Source: Batillaria attramentaria (taxonomy: Eukaryota; Mollusca; Gastropoda; Batillariidae). From it: a DNA stretch of 64,000 bases. Where the stretch lies: NCBI GenBank assembly GCA_018292915.2, contig JACVVK020000057.1, forward strand, positions 1,097,501 through 1,161,500. The letters run 5' to 3'. Shown here piece by piece: positions 21,063-31,640 of this stretch. A program made the translations under genes and the position numbers. The first letter of the stretch is position 1. The number at the start of each line of letters is the position of its first letter. The notes under the pieces are model-generated. The model searched no databases. It was not told where the DNA came from and saw only the letters and a list, made by a program, of their open reading frames with translations.

Positions 21063-21645
21063 ACAGTGCTCTGTGGGGACTACCAGTTGCACAAATCAGT
21101 CGACTTAAACGAATCCAGAACACGGCTGCTAGGACTGTCTCCCGCACAAAAGTCACTGGCCACATCACCCCGGTTCTGAAAGCACTTCACTGGCTCCCTG
21201 TGCAGCAGCGCACTGATCACAAAGTCCTCTCCTTGACATACTGCTGCATCCACTACACTGCCCCTAAGTACCTGAAGGAACTGATTCCTGTGTACCAGCC
21301 AGCGCGCAACTTGCGGTCTACAAGTTCTCTCCGTCTGCGGCTCCCTTCAACTGACGACACCAGTAAGAGGCATGGTGCACGGTCCTTCAAAAATGCAACG
21401 CCGAAATTGTGGCTCTCTCTCCCTGAGACAATGAAGGAGGCAGTCAGCATTACCGCATTCCGGAAGCGCCTGAAGACTCATCTCTTCGGTGCCTCGCGCC
21501 AGTAATCATCTGCAGCCTCCCCCCCCCCACCCCCCCCCCCCCCCCCACTATCTTTCCTTTCAAAACCTCTCCCTAAGCGCCGTGAGCACTCAGTTAGGGT
21601 GGAGCCGTGCGCTATATCAAGTCTCCATCATCATCATCATCACAT
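21063..21645 (+). mobile_element. L2-like LINE, 3' fragment
   Basis: An open frame up to 21505 encodes a LINE C-terminus: QNTAARTVSRTK, LKALHWLPVQQR and FRKRLKTHLFGAS before the stop. This differs from the LINE at 16004. Downstream are C runs, a GCGCTATATCAAGTC segment and (ATC)n, a usual L2-type 3' tail. The upstream RT is absent. Confidence 0.8.
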
Positions 21646-21658
21646 GCACGCAGACACG

Positions 21659-21686
21659 CAGAGAGAGAGAGAGAGAGAGATCGTGT

Positions 21687-21752
<66 letters not shown>
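21659..21752. repeat. (GA)n-(GT)n compound microsatellite
   Basis: A GA run is followed by about 70 bases of GT with one TTT interruption, then GCGCGC. It abuts the B repeat. Confidence 0.95.
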
Positions 21753-21757
<5 letters not shown>

Positions 21758-21764
21758 CACGAGA

Positions 21765-22140
21765 GAGAGTGGGTGTTTCTCTTCTCCGATACCAATAAGC
21801 AATCGTCTGTCACATGTCAATCAGGCCTGCGAGAAGTAACTCTGTCAAAAGGGAACGACTTTTTTTTTTTTTTTAAACAAGAATTCATTCACCCATGTAG
21901 AACCTGGCACACTTCAAAAAGTTAGTGACGTCAACCAGCTAGGCGAGTTAACACGACCTCATGTGTTTGGGGTTTTGCGAGCGCAAAGAGACACGGAAAG
22001 GTTTCTTTATGTCAAGATGCTTGATGTCAGAGAGCTTGCGTACGTGTGCGCGTGGGCAACATGCATGACACAACGACCACGACGACAGCAGGTCACTGAA
22101 TGGAAACAACATATTGGGCTGGTGACCATCTTGTTTTTGT
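21765..22140. repeat. B repeat, copy 1
   Basis: Matches 46385-46762 closely: GTAACTCTGTCAAA, CATTCACCCATGTAGAACCT, ACGTCAACCAGCTAGGCGAG, and the end GGAAACAACATATTGGGCTG. Only the last part recurs at 62855-62912. No ORF. The GGAAACAAC end resembles half of the R/S palindrome. Confidence 0.7.
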
Positions 22141-22481
22141 TTTAAGACGATCTGCCGACATACAGCTTTCATAAACGTGGGGCATCCAGTTTGATTTGTG
22201 GAGATTCAGATCTACAGGGTTCTTGCGTCGGCTGGTGGGAGAACGGAAAATTCCGCGCTAGTAACCTAGACGTTCTGCAGAGTTGTGCCTTCCAGCATTT
22301 TACTTTTTCAATCAACGTTACTATACTTCTCAAAACAATTCAAGGAACACGTTGAGCTGCAGGTGAGTTTCAGAAATAATCACGGGTTTCAATCCGTGCG
22401 TGCATTATGTCAAATCAGTGTAAAAAAAATAGCAATGATGTTAATACAGTACAGCATTTGCGCGTACAACTGATGACTTAC

Positions 22482-22536
22482 CTGCTTCAGCCACGCCGCA
22501 GCACAGAAGCAGCAGCAAGATTTGGATGTCGGCCAT
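22482..22536 (-). CDS. Signal-peptide exon (first coding exon of a secreted protein)
   Basis: On the minus strand an ATG opens 18 codons plus one base: MADIQILLLLLCCGVAEA, a textbook hydrophobic signal peptide. It ends at GCAG followed by a consensus GTAAGT donor, in phase 1. The next exon must start in phase 1. The F-type lectin exon at 627-874 is the only recognisable secreted-domain exon downstream on this strand and has that phase. Joining them would place alanine-glycine at the cleavage region directly before the lectin domain, across about 21.6 kb of transposon-filled intron. Phase-1 signal exons are common, so the link is an inference. Confidence 0.6.
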
Positions 22537-22699
22537 CACGTCGAAGTCTGTTCAGTTTTCTTCAGCCAAGGAGTACAAAGGCTAGGTTGTAAACCTACAC
22601 GAATACTGTATAACCGCTTTCTCGGTCGTGAATCCTATTGCTACAGTTTAGAATGACCATCAGAAGAAGGGGTTCGCTAAGTATCATGGACTATATCAT

Positions 22700-22790
22700 G
22701 ACAAAGGCATTCGGTGTACGTAGTGGATAAAGGCGTCCGCCTGTGGATCCCTGCACCAGGTTCGAATCCATTGTCGAAGAGGAATTTGAA
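22700..22790 (+). mobile_element. tRNA-like (SINE head) sequence
   Basis: TAGTGGATAAAGGCGTCCGC resembles box A and CAGGTTCGAATCC is a good box B. The acceptor ends do not pair convincingly, so it is more likely a SINE head than a tRNA gene. No second copy in the window. Confidence 0.45.
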
Positions 22791-23410
22791 TCGATGAAAT
22801 TCACCCACAGACCCTTCCACGGCGACTGTCTGACATTCGTTAAACACACACACGCTAAAGTATCAAGTTCAAGATCCTGCTACACTCTGAAAAGACCCTG
22901 GAATCAAAAAACAAGAACATGCGGTGTATACAGGTGAAAAGTCGTGTTCTGCATGAATAGGGGTTGGAGTACAGTCCTAATATCCCTTACGACGGTATGG
23001 TCATGCAGCTGTCATTTCAGTCTCCTTGCGTGCTGTCTAATTAAAATGCTCACCTGTAGATATGATAAGAACGGATGCACAAGCAAAACCAGGGTAATTG
23101 CCGCCAACGTTTTCAGCAACCAAACACAATGTATACTCTGAGCTTATTAATACATACTCTAATTATTTGTGAGATAAACCTCTACTGCTCTTCGAAAAGC
23201 AGTGTAAGACTGAGGAAACTACATGTCCTGATTCATACACGTAACACCAAAATTACGTCATTTCCATTGACGCTAAAAGGCAAGTGAAAGTTTTTTGTTT
23301 TTGTTTTTTTTTTGCAATGAATATTTATGAGGCGTAGCCGGGGCTACCTACAGTCAGCAAGCCACGTAACTCGGGGACCAAGCCAATGACAGCTCTTGGC
23401 TTGGCGTCCA
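22791..23410. other. No recognisable gene
   Basis: AT-rich, with a T-rich run near 23290-23312. No exon or repeat was supported. Confidence 0.4.
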
Positions 23411-23609
23411 TGGGCCAGTTGCACCATATCCTACTAGCGCTTAGTCAACTAAAATCCTAGTATTTTACCTTTTTAGAAGGGCGGTAGCCTAGTAACATAC
23501 TAAGGCGCCTAGTTGGGTTGCACAGGCGGGAATTCCTCTAGTTGGCAACTAAATTTCTCTCCTAAATCTGGAGTCACTCCGGCCTACTCTGAATCTGGTA
23601 GGCTGACAA

Positions 23610-24656
23610 ATGGCGGGTATCGTTCATCGACTAAATCAGCGCAATCACCAGAGACGCCCTCGTGTGTACCGGAACCGCTTTGATCCCATCGCAGAGTATG
23701 ACGACATCGAACTTTTTGAACGGTATCGCTCCCGCGAAAGAGATATCCGACGAATTGTTGATATTCTGAGAGGTGACCTGGAGTTCGTATACAATCGTTT
23801 AGGCGCGCTGTCCCCGGAGCTACAAGTGGTATTGGCCCTTCGCTTTTTCGCCACCGGTTCGTTTCAAAACGTAATTGGGGATACCATACACGTGCACAAA
23901 TCTACGGTCTGTAGAGTTATCCATCGTGTGGCGGAAGCATTGTGTCGACGCGTGCGACAGTTTATCAAGTTTCCCACACAGCCTGCCAGGTGCAGATGTA
24001 CAGAAACGTTTGTTCCATGCCAGGGCGGGGTTTCTAAATGTCATAGCATGTGTGGATGGAACTCACGTTCGCATACAGGCACCCGTTGTAAATGAACATG
24101 AATACGTCAATAGAAGTGGCAAAGACAGCATCAATGTGCAAGTTATCTGTGATGCAGATCTGCATATTCTAAACTGTGTGGTCAAGTACCCTGGATCAGC
24201 CCTGATGCTAGAATTCTTCGAGAAAGTTCAGTGTGGAGAAACTTTGAGATGCAGCCTCCCTTGCTGGATGGATTCATTCTGGGAGACAGTGCCTACCCAC
24301 TCCTCAACTGGCTACTCACACCATTCCTCAATTCCCAGACAGTGGCAGAGAGGAGGTACAATAGAGCCTTCACCAGCGCAAGGTCAACTATAGAACGGTG
24401 CTTTGGAGTAGTGAAGCGAAGATTCCATTGTCTACGAACAGCACTGCGCTACAGCCCCGTACGAGCATGCAGAATCATCACAGCTTGTTTGGTCCTTCAA
24501 AACCTGGCCGTCGAGTTTCGCACGCCAGAACCACCTGACAGCGAAGATGAGGAGGAAGATCCTGGTGACAACAATTGTAACCTTCCTCCAACACCAGCTG
24601 GCAGAGCACGTCGCCAGCAGCTTGTCTTTACTTATTTTGGAGGGAGAAGACAGTAA
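23610..24656 (+). pseudogene. HARBI1-like (PIF/Harbinger) transposase, frameshifted
   Basis: Three overlapping frames form one protein. The N-terminal part (from 23610) includes ALRFFATGSFQNVIGD and HKSTVCRVIHRV, the family's helix-turn-helix region. The middle frame has NVIACVDGTHVRI (first catalytic aspartate). The last (24231-24656) has GFILGDSAYPLLNW (second aspartate) and SARSTIERCFGVVKRRF (glutamate). The DDE triad residues are all present. Frameshifts lie near 23995 and near 24205. The start at 23610 is the first ATG of the open frame and suits the family. Family enzymes cut the terminal repeats in the nucleus together with a Myb-like partner. This copy is broken. Confidence 0.85.
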
Positions 24657-24697
24657 CAGGTAACTACTCTCTCTCCTTTCACGTGCATGCGTGCGCG

Positions 24698-24759
<62 letters not shown>

Positions 24760-25410
24760 GAAAATAGCAATTTCAGTCAGCTGAGCAAGTTTTTACTTCG
24801 CAAATACAATGTGCCATGTTCAAACAAACAACTGAATATGTGCAGATTATACTAGTCAGAGTTACTGTCAGCAGAACAAGGATTGAATTTGAGCAAAACT
24901 TGTCACACCTCCACTCTCTCGCTGATCTCAGCATTACCTATGAGAGGAAACGTAGATTAAACTTTAATTTCGCAAACTGAAACATTTTCATGAAACAACA
25001 GAAATAAGGGATACCCCCTACCTAAAACAATACCACACACTTTCACAGTGTCTTCTATTCTTCACTTAGCAAACCAGTTAGAGGGAAAAAAAATAAATGA
25101 AAGATACAAGAAAGATGAAAAGAGTCACCACCTGCTGAAAGAAACGAGAGTAGCATCTCTCAACAACAGTTCCCAATATCCAGCGATCGTCAAATGCGCT
25201 CGCTTTCGCTACCAAATTTACCGTCGGGCGAGTGAAAGCTCCGGTAGCGGTAGCCCGAATGGCGAGCAGGAATTCTGAGATGAATCAGATCCTAGCAGCC
25301 ACTCCGGCTTCCAGAATTTTTTTCGGGCTACCAGTTTTGTTCAGGCGGTAGCCCGAATGGCTACCATGGTCCTGACACATTTGACGATCACTGAATATCT
25401 GCAACTGTAT

Positions 25411-25780
25411 CTACTCTGTCTGTTTTCTCAACAGTTCAATTTCGAGTTCTAATTTCACCTTTTCTAAGGCCAAATTTGTCATCTGCATACTTTTCAGTGC
25501 AATACCCTTCCTAAGTTATTCTGCGTACAGATTTTCATTTTCTGCACTTTCTGAAGATTTCTTCCCGGTGTTTTCACAGGGACGATTCTTGCTGGTGTGC
25601 GTATGGGTGCGTCTGACATAGGTGAAGCTGGCTGAGCTCGTATGAAGCCTTGTGCATCTGCGACAACCTCCAAAGGACTTGTTGTCCTCTTTGAAACTGT
25701 GGAACTGCTGGAGGTTGCTCTGCTGCTGCCGCTGCTACATGGCCCTCTTTCGCTCGCAGCGCTCACTTCTCCACTGCACC
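25411..25780 (-). pseudogene. Harbinger second ORF (Myb/SANT-like partner), 3' exon
   Basis: A minus-strand exon after acceptor GTTGCAACAG. It encodes a serine-rich stretch (GPCSSGSSRATSSSSTVSK), a proline/arginine segment, and a C-terminal helix (ALEKVKLELEIELLRKQ) like the coiled tail of Harbinger Myb-like proteins. A TAA interrupts the frame near 25515, and the serine-rich part lies one frame off the helix. The Myb domain itself is not seen. Assignment rests on the tail and on position next to the transposase. Confidence 0.45.
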
Positions 25781-26164
25781 CTGTTGCAACATTCAGAACA
25801 TTACACATTTAATATCAATGTTTGATTTAATTTACCATGATAAAAATTACATAATCTTATGAAACAACCGTTGTGGTCTTTTGCATTGGTGTACAGTGTG
25901 TTTTCAATTGTTCCTGGTTGCGATGGGGTGTTGTGCATATAGTACCGCTTAAAAAGTGCCTTATTGTAGTGACCACAACTTATAGTTTGACTTGCATAAG
26001 AGAAGGGATGGGGAGGGGAAAATAATCTTTGTAACTTCCAGAAAATTATGAGTGAAAAAGAAATAAATGGAGGAAGAGGATCAGGGGAAGGACAGAGTGG
26101 GTAGGTGAAGTTGTGAATCTAAAACTGTGAATAATAAATAGACACTTCATATATTTTGTCTTAC

Positions 26165-26224
26165 CAGGAATTTCATTTATTTCATCAAACTCTGTGTCCT
26201 GGCTTAAGTTTTCAACCTCAGAAT
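26165..26224 (-). pseudogene. Probable internal exon of the same second ORF
   Basis: A 60-bp minus-strand exon between TTTTGGACAG and GTAAGA, encoding an acidic segment (EVENLSQDTEFDEINEIP). It ends in phase 1, which joins the exon at 25780 in frame. Acidic linkers of this kind occur in Myb-like Harbinger proteins. Support is from splice sites and phase only. Confidence 0.4.
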
Positions 26225-26834
26225 CTGTCCAAAACAAACACACATTGAAATTGAATCTACAAATGAGACCGGGTATACTCGGCCCCTACCCATTGATATT
26301 TTCCCGGATGAGTTTTCTTTTTTCCCCGTTTCTATTTTCATCCCGCCTTCCTTCTAGCTACCCTTGTCACCCCTTTACCCGCTAGCTATCAGTGCCTTTG
26401 ACTAGGAACCATAACTTGAGACTCCACAGTGATTGTCGTTCCTGATGATGTCTCACAGTAGCCGAAATTAGTTGTGTTTCTGCTCGGACTTTGAGATTAA
26501 ATATCCCGCCGTAGCATTAACCTATTGAGAAGCTGATTAGTCTATTGGAATCAGCGAAGTTAGATCTGTTTAGATATGTTTAGTTTTGTGGCAGATGTTT
26601 GGTTTGAAGCAGTGTAATTGGCGATTTTGTGGTTTGTCACCGTCAAAACCGTGTCCGGTAGAGCTGTTTATACGTTCGTAGTAAAATAACCCTAGCCCCG
26701 ATTTAGTCCCAACCTATATCCCTTAAAAGCCCTTTCCTTGAAGTTTTGTTTGGTTCAAACCCGATTGGCCTAGGCCCAGTAGATCGGCTGCAATCTACAA
26801 ATTACTGACCCGTAAGAAACACAAATCTACCCTC
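26225..26834. other. No recognisable gene
   Basis: No Myb-domain exon, terminal repeat or shared repeat found. The LINE fragment begins at its right edge. Confidence 0.4.
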
Positions 26835-28161
26835 TTTCCCCCGTCGCCCCAGCAACTACCGAGGGATCATGCTCCTGTCAGTGCCAGGCAAGGTTCTCAA
26901 CAGAATTCTACTGGAGAGGATGAGGGAGGCAGTCGACCCTATGCTCCGAGACCAGCAGGCGGGCTTTCGCAGGAACAGGTCCTGCGCTGACCAGATTGCC
27001 AGCCTACGCATCATTGTTGAGCAGTCACTGGAGTGGAACTCCCCCCTCTACATCAACTTCATAGACTATGAGAAGGCTTTCGACAGTGTAGACAGAGAGG
27101 CGCTGTGGAAGCTGCTAAGGCACTATGGAGTTCCCGGGAAGATCATCTCCCTGATCCAGTGCACCTACAAAGACATGAGCTGCAGGATTGCCCATGCCGG
27201 CCAGTTGTCAGAAAGCTTCGAGGTGAAGACCGGAGTCCGCCAGGGATGCCTGTTGTCCCCGTTCCTCTTCCTCCTGGTCATCGACTGGATCATGAAGACC
27301 ACCACAACAGGCAGGAAAAACGGGATACAGTGGACACTCTGGGCGCAGCTGGATGACCTCGACTTAGCGGACGACCTGGCGCTCCTGTCTCACAGCCACA
27401 GCCAGATGCAGGACAAGACTACATGCCTGGAAGCCACATCAGCCGGAACAGGGCTCAAGATCAACAGGAGGAAAACCGAGCTGATGAAGATCAACACCAC
27501 TGCCAACACACCAGTCACAGTCGGTGGAGAGCCCATCAGGGAGGTAGAGTCCTTTGTCTACCTGGGGAGTGTGGTTGATGGACAGGGAGGCACAGACCGA
27601 GACGTCACAGCCAGAATCGGCAAGGCAAGAGCAGCAATGGTCATGCTGAAGAACATCTGGGCATCCAAAGTTGTCAGCATAAGAACCAAACTTCGCATCT
27701 ATAACTCCAACGTGAAGTCAGTTCTGCTTTACGGATGCGAAACATGGAGGACAACGAAGACGATGCAGCAGAAGATCCAGACATTTCTCAGCACCTGTCT
27801 GAGGCGCATCTTCAACATCCGATGGCCAGAGAAGATCCGGAACGAAGAGCTGTGGGAGCGAGCAGGGCAGGAACCAGCGGCCAAGCAGATCCTGCGGAGG
27901 AAGTGGGGCTGGATTGGACACACCCTCAGGAAGCCAGCATCCAGCACCACACGCCAAGCCCTGACATGGAACCCACAGGGGAAAAGGAAGAGAGGCCGGC
28001 CTCGCAACAGCTGGAGGCGGGACACTGAGGCAGAGTTATATAAGCAGGGGACCAACTGGACTGGAGTGGCAAGAATAGCCCAGAACAGAGTGCGATGGCG
28101 AAGGGTTGTCGATGGCCTATGCTCCACGTGGAGCCAGGGGCCTAAGTAAGTAAGTAAGTAA
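26835..28161 (+). mobile_element. RTE-like LINE, 5'-truncated
   Basis: Starts inside the reverse transcriptase and ends just after the stop codon in a (TAAG)n tail (28145-28161), the short-repeat 3' end usual for RTE-type elements. No clear target duplication. It abuts the 3'-truncated minus-strand LINE. Confidence 0.8.
26869..28149 (+). CDS. RTE-like reverse transcriptase fragment
   Basis: 426 codons without stops. Motifs in order: DQQAGFRRNRSCADQI, YINFIDYEKAFDSVDRE (catalytic aspartate), GVRQGCLLSPFLF, then LADDLALLS, which replaces the usual YADD tyrosine with leucine. The C-terminus has VLLYGCETW, RWPEKIRNEELW, WGWIGHTLRK and GKRKRGRPRNSWRR, which I know from RTE-type LINEs. The frame is already open upstream (the codons before the ATG read NYRGI), so the ATG is not the true start. 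The endonuclease and 5' part are missing. Confidence 0.85.
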   Translation: MLLSVPGKVLNRILLERMREAVDPMLRDQQAGFRRNRSCADQIASLRIIVEQSLEWNSPLYINFIDYEKAFDSVDREALWKLLRHYGVPGKIISLIQCTYKDMSCRIAHAGQLSESFEVKTGVRQGCLLSPFLFLLVIDWIMKTTTTGRKNGIQWTLWAQLDDLDLADDLALLSHSHSQMQDKTTCLEATSAGTGLKINRRKTELMKINTTANTPVTVGGEPIREVESFVYLGSVVDGQGGTDRDVTARIGKARAAMVMLKNIWASKVVSIRTKLRIYNSNVKSVLLYGCETWRTTKTMQQKIQTFLSTCLRRIFNIRWPEKIRNEELWERAGQEPAAKQILRRKWGWIGHTLRKPASSTTRQALTWNPQGKRKRGRPRNSWRRDTEAELYKQGTNWTGVARIAQNRVRWRRVVDGLCSTWSQGPK

Positions 28162-29650
28162 TGTCCCCATCCAAGAGCTCGTCATATGTATCAATACTTT
28201 CAAGCTCATCCATATGATCGTCATTGTGAGGAGTGGAACCTTCATTAAAAACCTGGTTGAAGTGATTTACCCATTCATCATTTGTAATTGAGTTTGGCAC
28301 GATGGGTTTACGTCTATGTTTACGAATCTCCCCCCAAAAGTCTTTGGAGTTACTGACAGACTTCAGCAGTGAATCTATTTGGTTCTGTTTATGGGTAGTT
28401 TTTTTCGCAGCTAGAGTGCGCCTGTACCCCTTTCGTAACTCTAAGTAGCTTGTCAGATCGTCCTGTGACCTACGTTTTCTATAGCGCCGTAACGCTCTTC
28501 TTGTAAGTTTCTTAAGATGGGCACATTCTTCATCAAACCAAACAGGTTGGTATGTCTTATTGCCACCCACTGTAAACACTTTCTTCATGCACCGTGCGGC
28601 ATTAAGGACAGCCGCCGTGAATCCCTCTACAGCGGAGTCGACACAGGTGTCGATCATAGCCAGTGCATTGTCTAAGGCCTGTTGGAAGGAGATTGCATGT
28701 AACTCGTGGATAAATTCCTCCACTCTGTCACTACGCCACACAATTTTTTCAACTTTGTCCGAACTTTGACTCGAAACATCGTGCTGTGGGGGCACGTCCC
28801 TACTGACAGAAATCTCTACAGGCATGTGTGGTGACTCGATTCTATCCCCTACTACCAATCGTCTACACCTATCCAACAAATCATCTGAAGCCAGAAAATA
28901 GTCAACCACACTATTTCCATGAACTGATAAATATGTATACTTTCCGTCTGCATCTCCTTCCAAGAAACCATTCAATACACGAAGGTCAAGACACAAGCAC
29001 AAGTCAAGTAAGCTTTTGCCAAACTCATTCAAGACACGATCATTCGACACTCTCGTCTCAACGAATGTTGCTACACTAGGAGCAGTATTATCAATGCCCA
29101 GTACGAGATCCGACAGTGAGTTACACACTTGTAAATTAGAAGTCCTAGCATTGAGATCCCCACAGCACAACATAGGACAGTCAGGATACTGTTCTCGCAG
29201 GTCTACAAGACAGTGTTCCAGGTCTGTAATCAAACAGCGCGACGTGGAGTAGGCATAGAAAGGTGAACCGGCCGGAGGTACGTATGTGGAGATGTGTAAC
29301 AAGTCTTTCTCTCCGCCAAGCAAAGAGTGTGAAATCTTCAACACAACAGTATTTTCACAGTTCACCTCAACTCTCTCAGCAAATGTTTCGAAACATTTAC
29401 GCACCAGCACTACAATGCCACCGGAGCAGCGACCAAAGTACGATAATCTAATAGCTGGGCACACAAACTTGACATAGTCTGCGAAAACATTTGAAAAGTC
29501 AAACGTTGCACTGATATGTGTTTCGACTAGAGTTACTATGTCAAAGGTTTGAACGTACCTCACCCAATCTGGATCACACAGTTTACTGCAAAGCCCGTCT
29601 ATATTCCACGAGAGAAAAGAGAACGCGCTGTGTTGGTCAACGGCCCGGCC
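28142..29650 (-). pseudogene. LINE ORF2 endonuclease part, 3'-truncated
   Basis: The minus-strand frame begins about SFLSWNIDGL (near 29620), the first endonuclease motif. It continues with VTLVETHI, CGDLNAR and an SPHMPVEI segment where the usual SDH motif is expected; the histidine is kept. A long basic linker follows (ALRRYRKRRSQDDL, SNSKDFWGEIRKHRRK). It stops in the TAAG microsatellite of the neighbouring LINE before any reverse transcriptase. Clade not assigned. In the broad layout it is an ORF1-plus-ORF2 element. Confidence 0.75.
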
Positions 29651-29656
29651 GTGTTC

Positions 29657-30230
29657 CTAGGCTGACCCTTGTGTCGAGGACGCCAGACGTGTACGCGGAC
29701 CACCACTCGCCGCGGCCTTCCTGGAGTGTGATGCACGTGCACCACCGCGATTGCCACGAGCTCCGCCGCTCTGCCCGCTACGGTTGTTTTGACGACCACG
29801 ACGCGGAGGGTCACGTGAAGCGCTGTCAGGTGTGTTGTTGTCGTGTGTAGTTTCCGCCTGTTCGTGTAGCTGATTGTCGTGACTGTCGGACTCCCAGCCC
29901 GACTGCTCCTGGTCCTGACCGCCGCCGTGTGCCCCGCCCGTGGAGCCGTCGTCGTGTTGCCCGTCACCTCGCCTGGAACGTAGTGGTCCTGACTCCACCA
30001 GCTGGCTGCCACGGTAATAGGCGTGGATACCGCGGTTCCGGTACTCTGTGATGGTGTCTCGCTGCTTCCGGGTAAGATCGGCCGCCACACTGATGTTCTG
30101 CTGCCGTAGTGGATCCCTCCCGTCCTTCAGCACTCGCAGTTTGTCTCGCCAGCGGAGGAATCGGACGATCATCGGCCGATCACGGGTCTCACCATCAGTA
30201 CGCTGGCTGCCAACACGGTGTGTTCGTACG
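29657..30230 (-). pseudogene. LINE ORF1 C-terminal part
   Basis: The minus strand reads RTHRVGSQ, RPMIVRFLRWRDKLRVL and ADLTRKQRDTITEYRNRG, resembling the nucleic-acid-binding C-terminal domain of L1-type ORF1 proteins. A low-complexity arginine/glycine tail (RRGRQNNRSGQSGGARGNRG) follows and ends just upstream of the ORF2 endonuclease. The N-terminal part is absent; the frame upstream of 30240 runs into GA repeats and the SINE. Confidence 0.65.
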
Positions 30231-30273
30231 ATGTCGGGAAGAAGGGGGAGAGAGAGAGAGAGGCAGAGATAGA

Positions 30274-30452
30274 GGGTGGGTGGATGGGTGTTTAGGAGCT
30301 TAACGTCCTTTTCCACCACAAAAGGGTGATATCAAGGACGGGGCAACGAGAAAAAGGCCAGCACAAATATTTGGCCCCAGCGGCCGGGATTCGAACTCTC
30401 GGCCCAAGCATTGAAAGTCCAACGCTGTACCATTCGGCCACCCTGGCTCCCC
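30274..30452 (-). mobile_element. tRNA-derived SINE, full-length copy
   Basis: Reversed relative to 177-348. The head has GGATTCGAACTCTCGG (box B complement) and TACCATTCGGCCACCC (box A complement). The body and GGGTGGGTGGATGGGTGT tail are complete. It sits between GA runs. Confidence 0.85.
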
Positions 30453-30459
30453 ACAGAGA

Positions 30460-31410
30460 GAGAGAGAGAGAGAGGTCAGTTCCGTGAACTAAACATTTGC
30501 CGTCAGCCTCAGGCAGGTCGTCATACAGAGAGAGAGAGATGACGTCAATTCCGTGAACTAAACTTTTGACGTCAGCCTCTAGCACTGAGATCGTCTGAGG
30601 ATGCTTGTTCATGTCTTGTAATTTCCCTGTTGGCTTTGTGACTTCTCCGACTGAATTATTTTTCACATGAAATCTGGAAGATCTAGAGGGCTGATGAAAT
30701 GTCGGAAGCAGTGACAATACTTGCAGATTTTGTCTGTGAACCAAACATTTGACGTCAGCTTCAAGCTGCTCGTCTGTCATGTGATACTTCTTCCTATCTT
30801 GTGATTTCCTTGTTGTTTCTGTGACTTCCGTGACTGAATTAATTTTGATATAAAATCTGGAAGATCTAGAGAGCTGATGAAACGTGGACTTAAGTGCCTC
30901 GGGTTGTACTTACGAAATTGCAAAATTGGAACTTTTTTGACCAGCGCTTCTCGCAGAAACGTGAAAAAAAAATGTGTTTATCTAAAAGCTCTGTTATTCT
31001 TAATACTAAAGCTATAATAGTGCAGTAGTTCATGTCATATGTGCAGTTGGCATAAGTGACAAAAATACCGGAATGATGAGTAATTTGAAAGAGTCTTTTC
31101 ATAGATATTTGGCCTTATATGCAAACCACCCCTACCTCGGAAATATTTTTTTTACACAAAACCAGTCAGAGCTACAGAGCTGTAGCACGAATCAAGGCAG
31201 TGTGATTGGGTGAACTTCCAAAGTCTAGAAAATGAAGGAATTTCAACAACTTTTTCGAAAAAAAATCGTAACATGACCGATTTTTTAAAATTGGCGATAA
31301 CTCTTCTGAAAATGCGGCAGGCTAAAAATCGTGAAAGGTAGCTCTGGAGAAGGTGAATTCCCATTTTATCTCAAAGTAAAAAGGCCTCCAACGAGGTGGT
31401 TTACATCCGT

Positions 31411-31448
<38 letters not shown>

Positions 31449-31640
31449 CTCCCGCCAAAAAGAACGCAGCAGCATAGTGTGCACGTAAGGTGTCTATGAC
31501 GCAGATTTCGTTACGTCACTGTGTGCGTGAAAGTAAGTATTGTGTGGAGAAACGTCACAGTCTTGTTTTGTATCACTGAAACTTGCTGCTGCGCGTAGCA
31601 AAATCTGCCCCGTCTCATAAAAACTATTGCCCACAATGTG
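30460..31640. mobile_element. S repeat, copy 2
   Basis: Same order as 13960-15108: GTGAACTAAAC and GACGTCAGC words, two to three tandem cores ending AAATCTGGAAGATCTAGAG, AACCAGTCAGAGCTACAGAG, a (CA)n run (31413-31443), CTCCCGCCAAAAAGAACGCA, and an end near CTGCCCCGTCTCATAAA. The palindrome is lost. Confidence 0.7.

Larger units (their letters stand above)
23411..26224. mobile_element. Decayed PIF/Harbinger element (extent approximate)
   Basis: Holds a HARBI1-like transposase on the plus strand and a second-ORF relic on the minus strand, pointing at each other, a known arrangement for Harbinger. GGGCCAGTTGCACCATATCC at 23411 looks like a Harbinger left terminal repeat. I could not find its inverted partner on the right, so the right end is probably deleted. 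A (CA)n run (24706-24755) lies between the genes. Confidence 0.6.

Noticed and set aside
21599..21925. Long ORFs over GA/GT microsatellites
   Set aside because: Repeats without stops produce cysteine-valine or arginine-glutamate runs; no coding evidence.
23411..23430. A complete Harbinger terminal repeat pair
   Set aside because: Only the left candidate was found. No inverted partner appeared up to 26.8 kb, so the element's right boundary is not claimed.
26835..30230. One LINE rearranged by twin priming
   Set aside because: The plus-strand RT and the minus-strand endonuclease/ORF1 belong to different LINE types, so they are two separate insertions.
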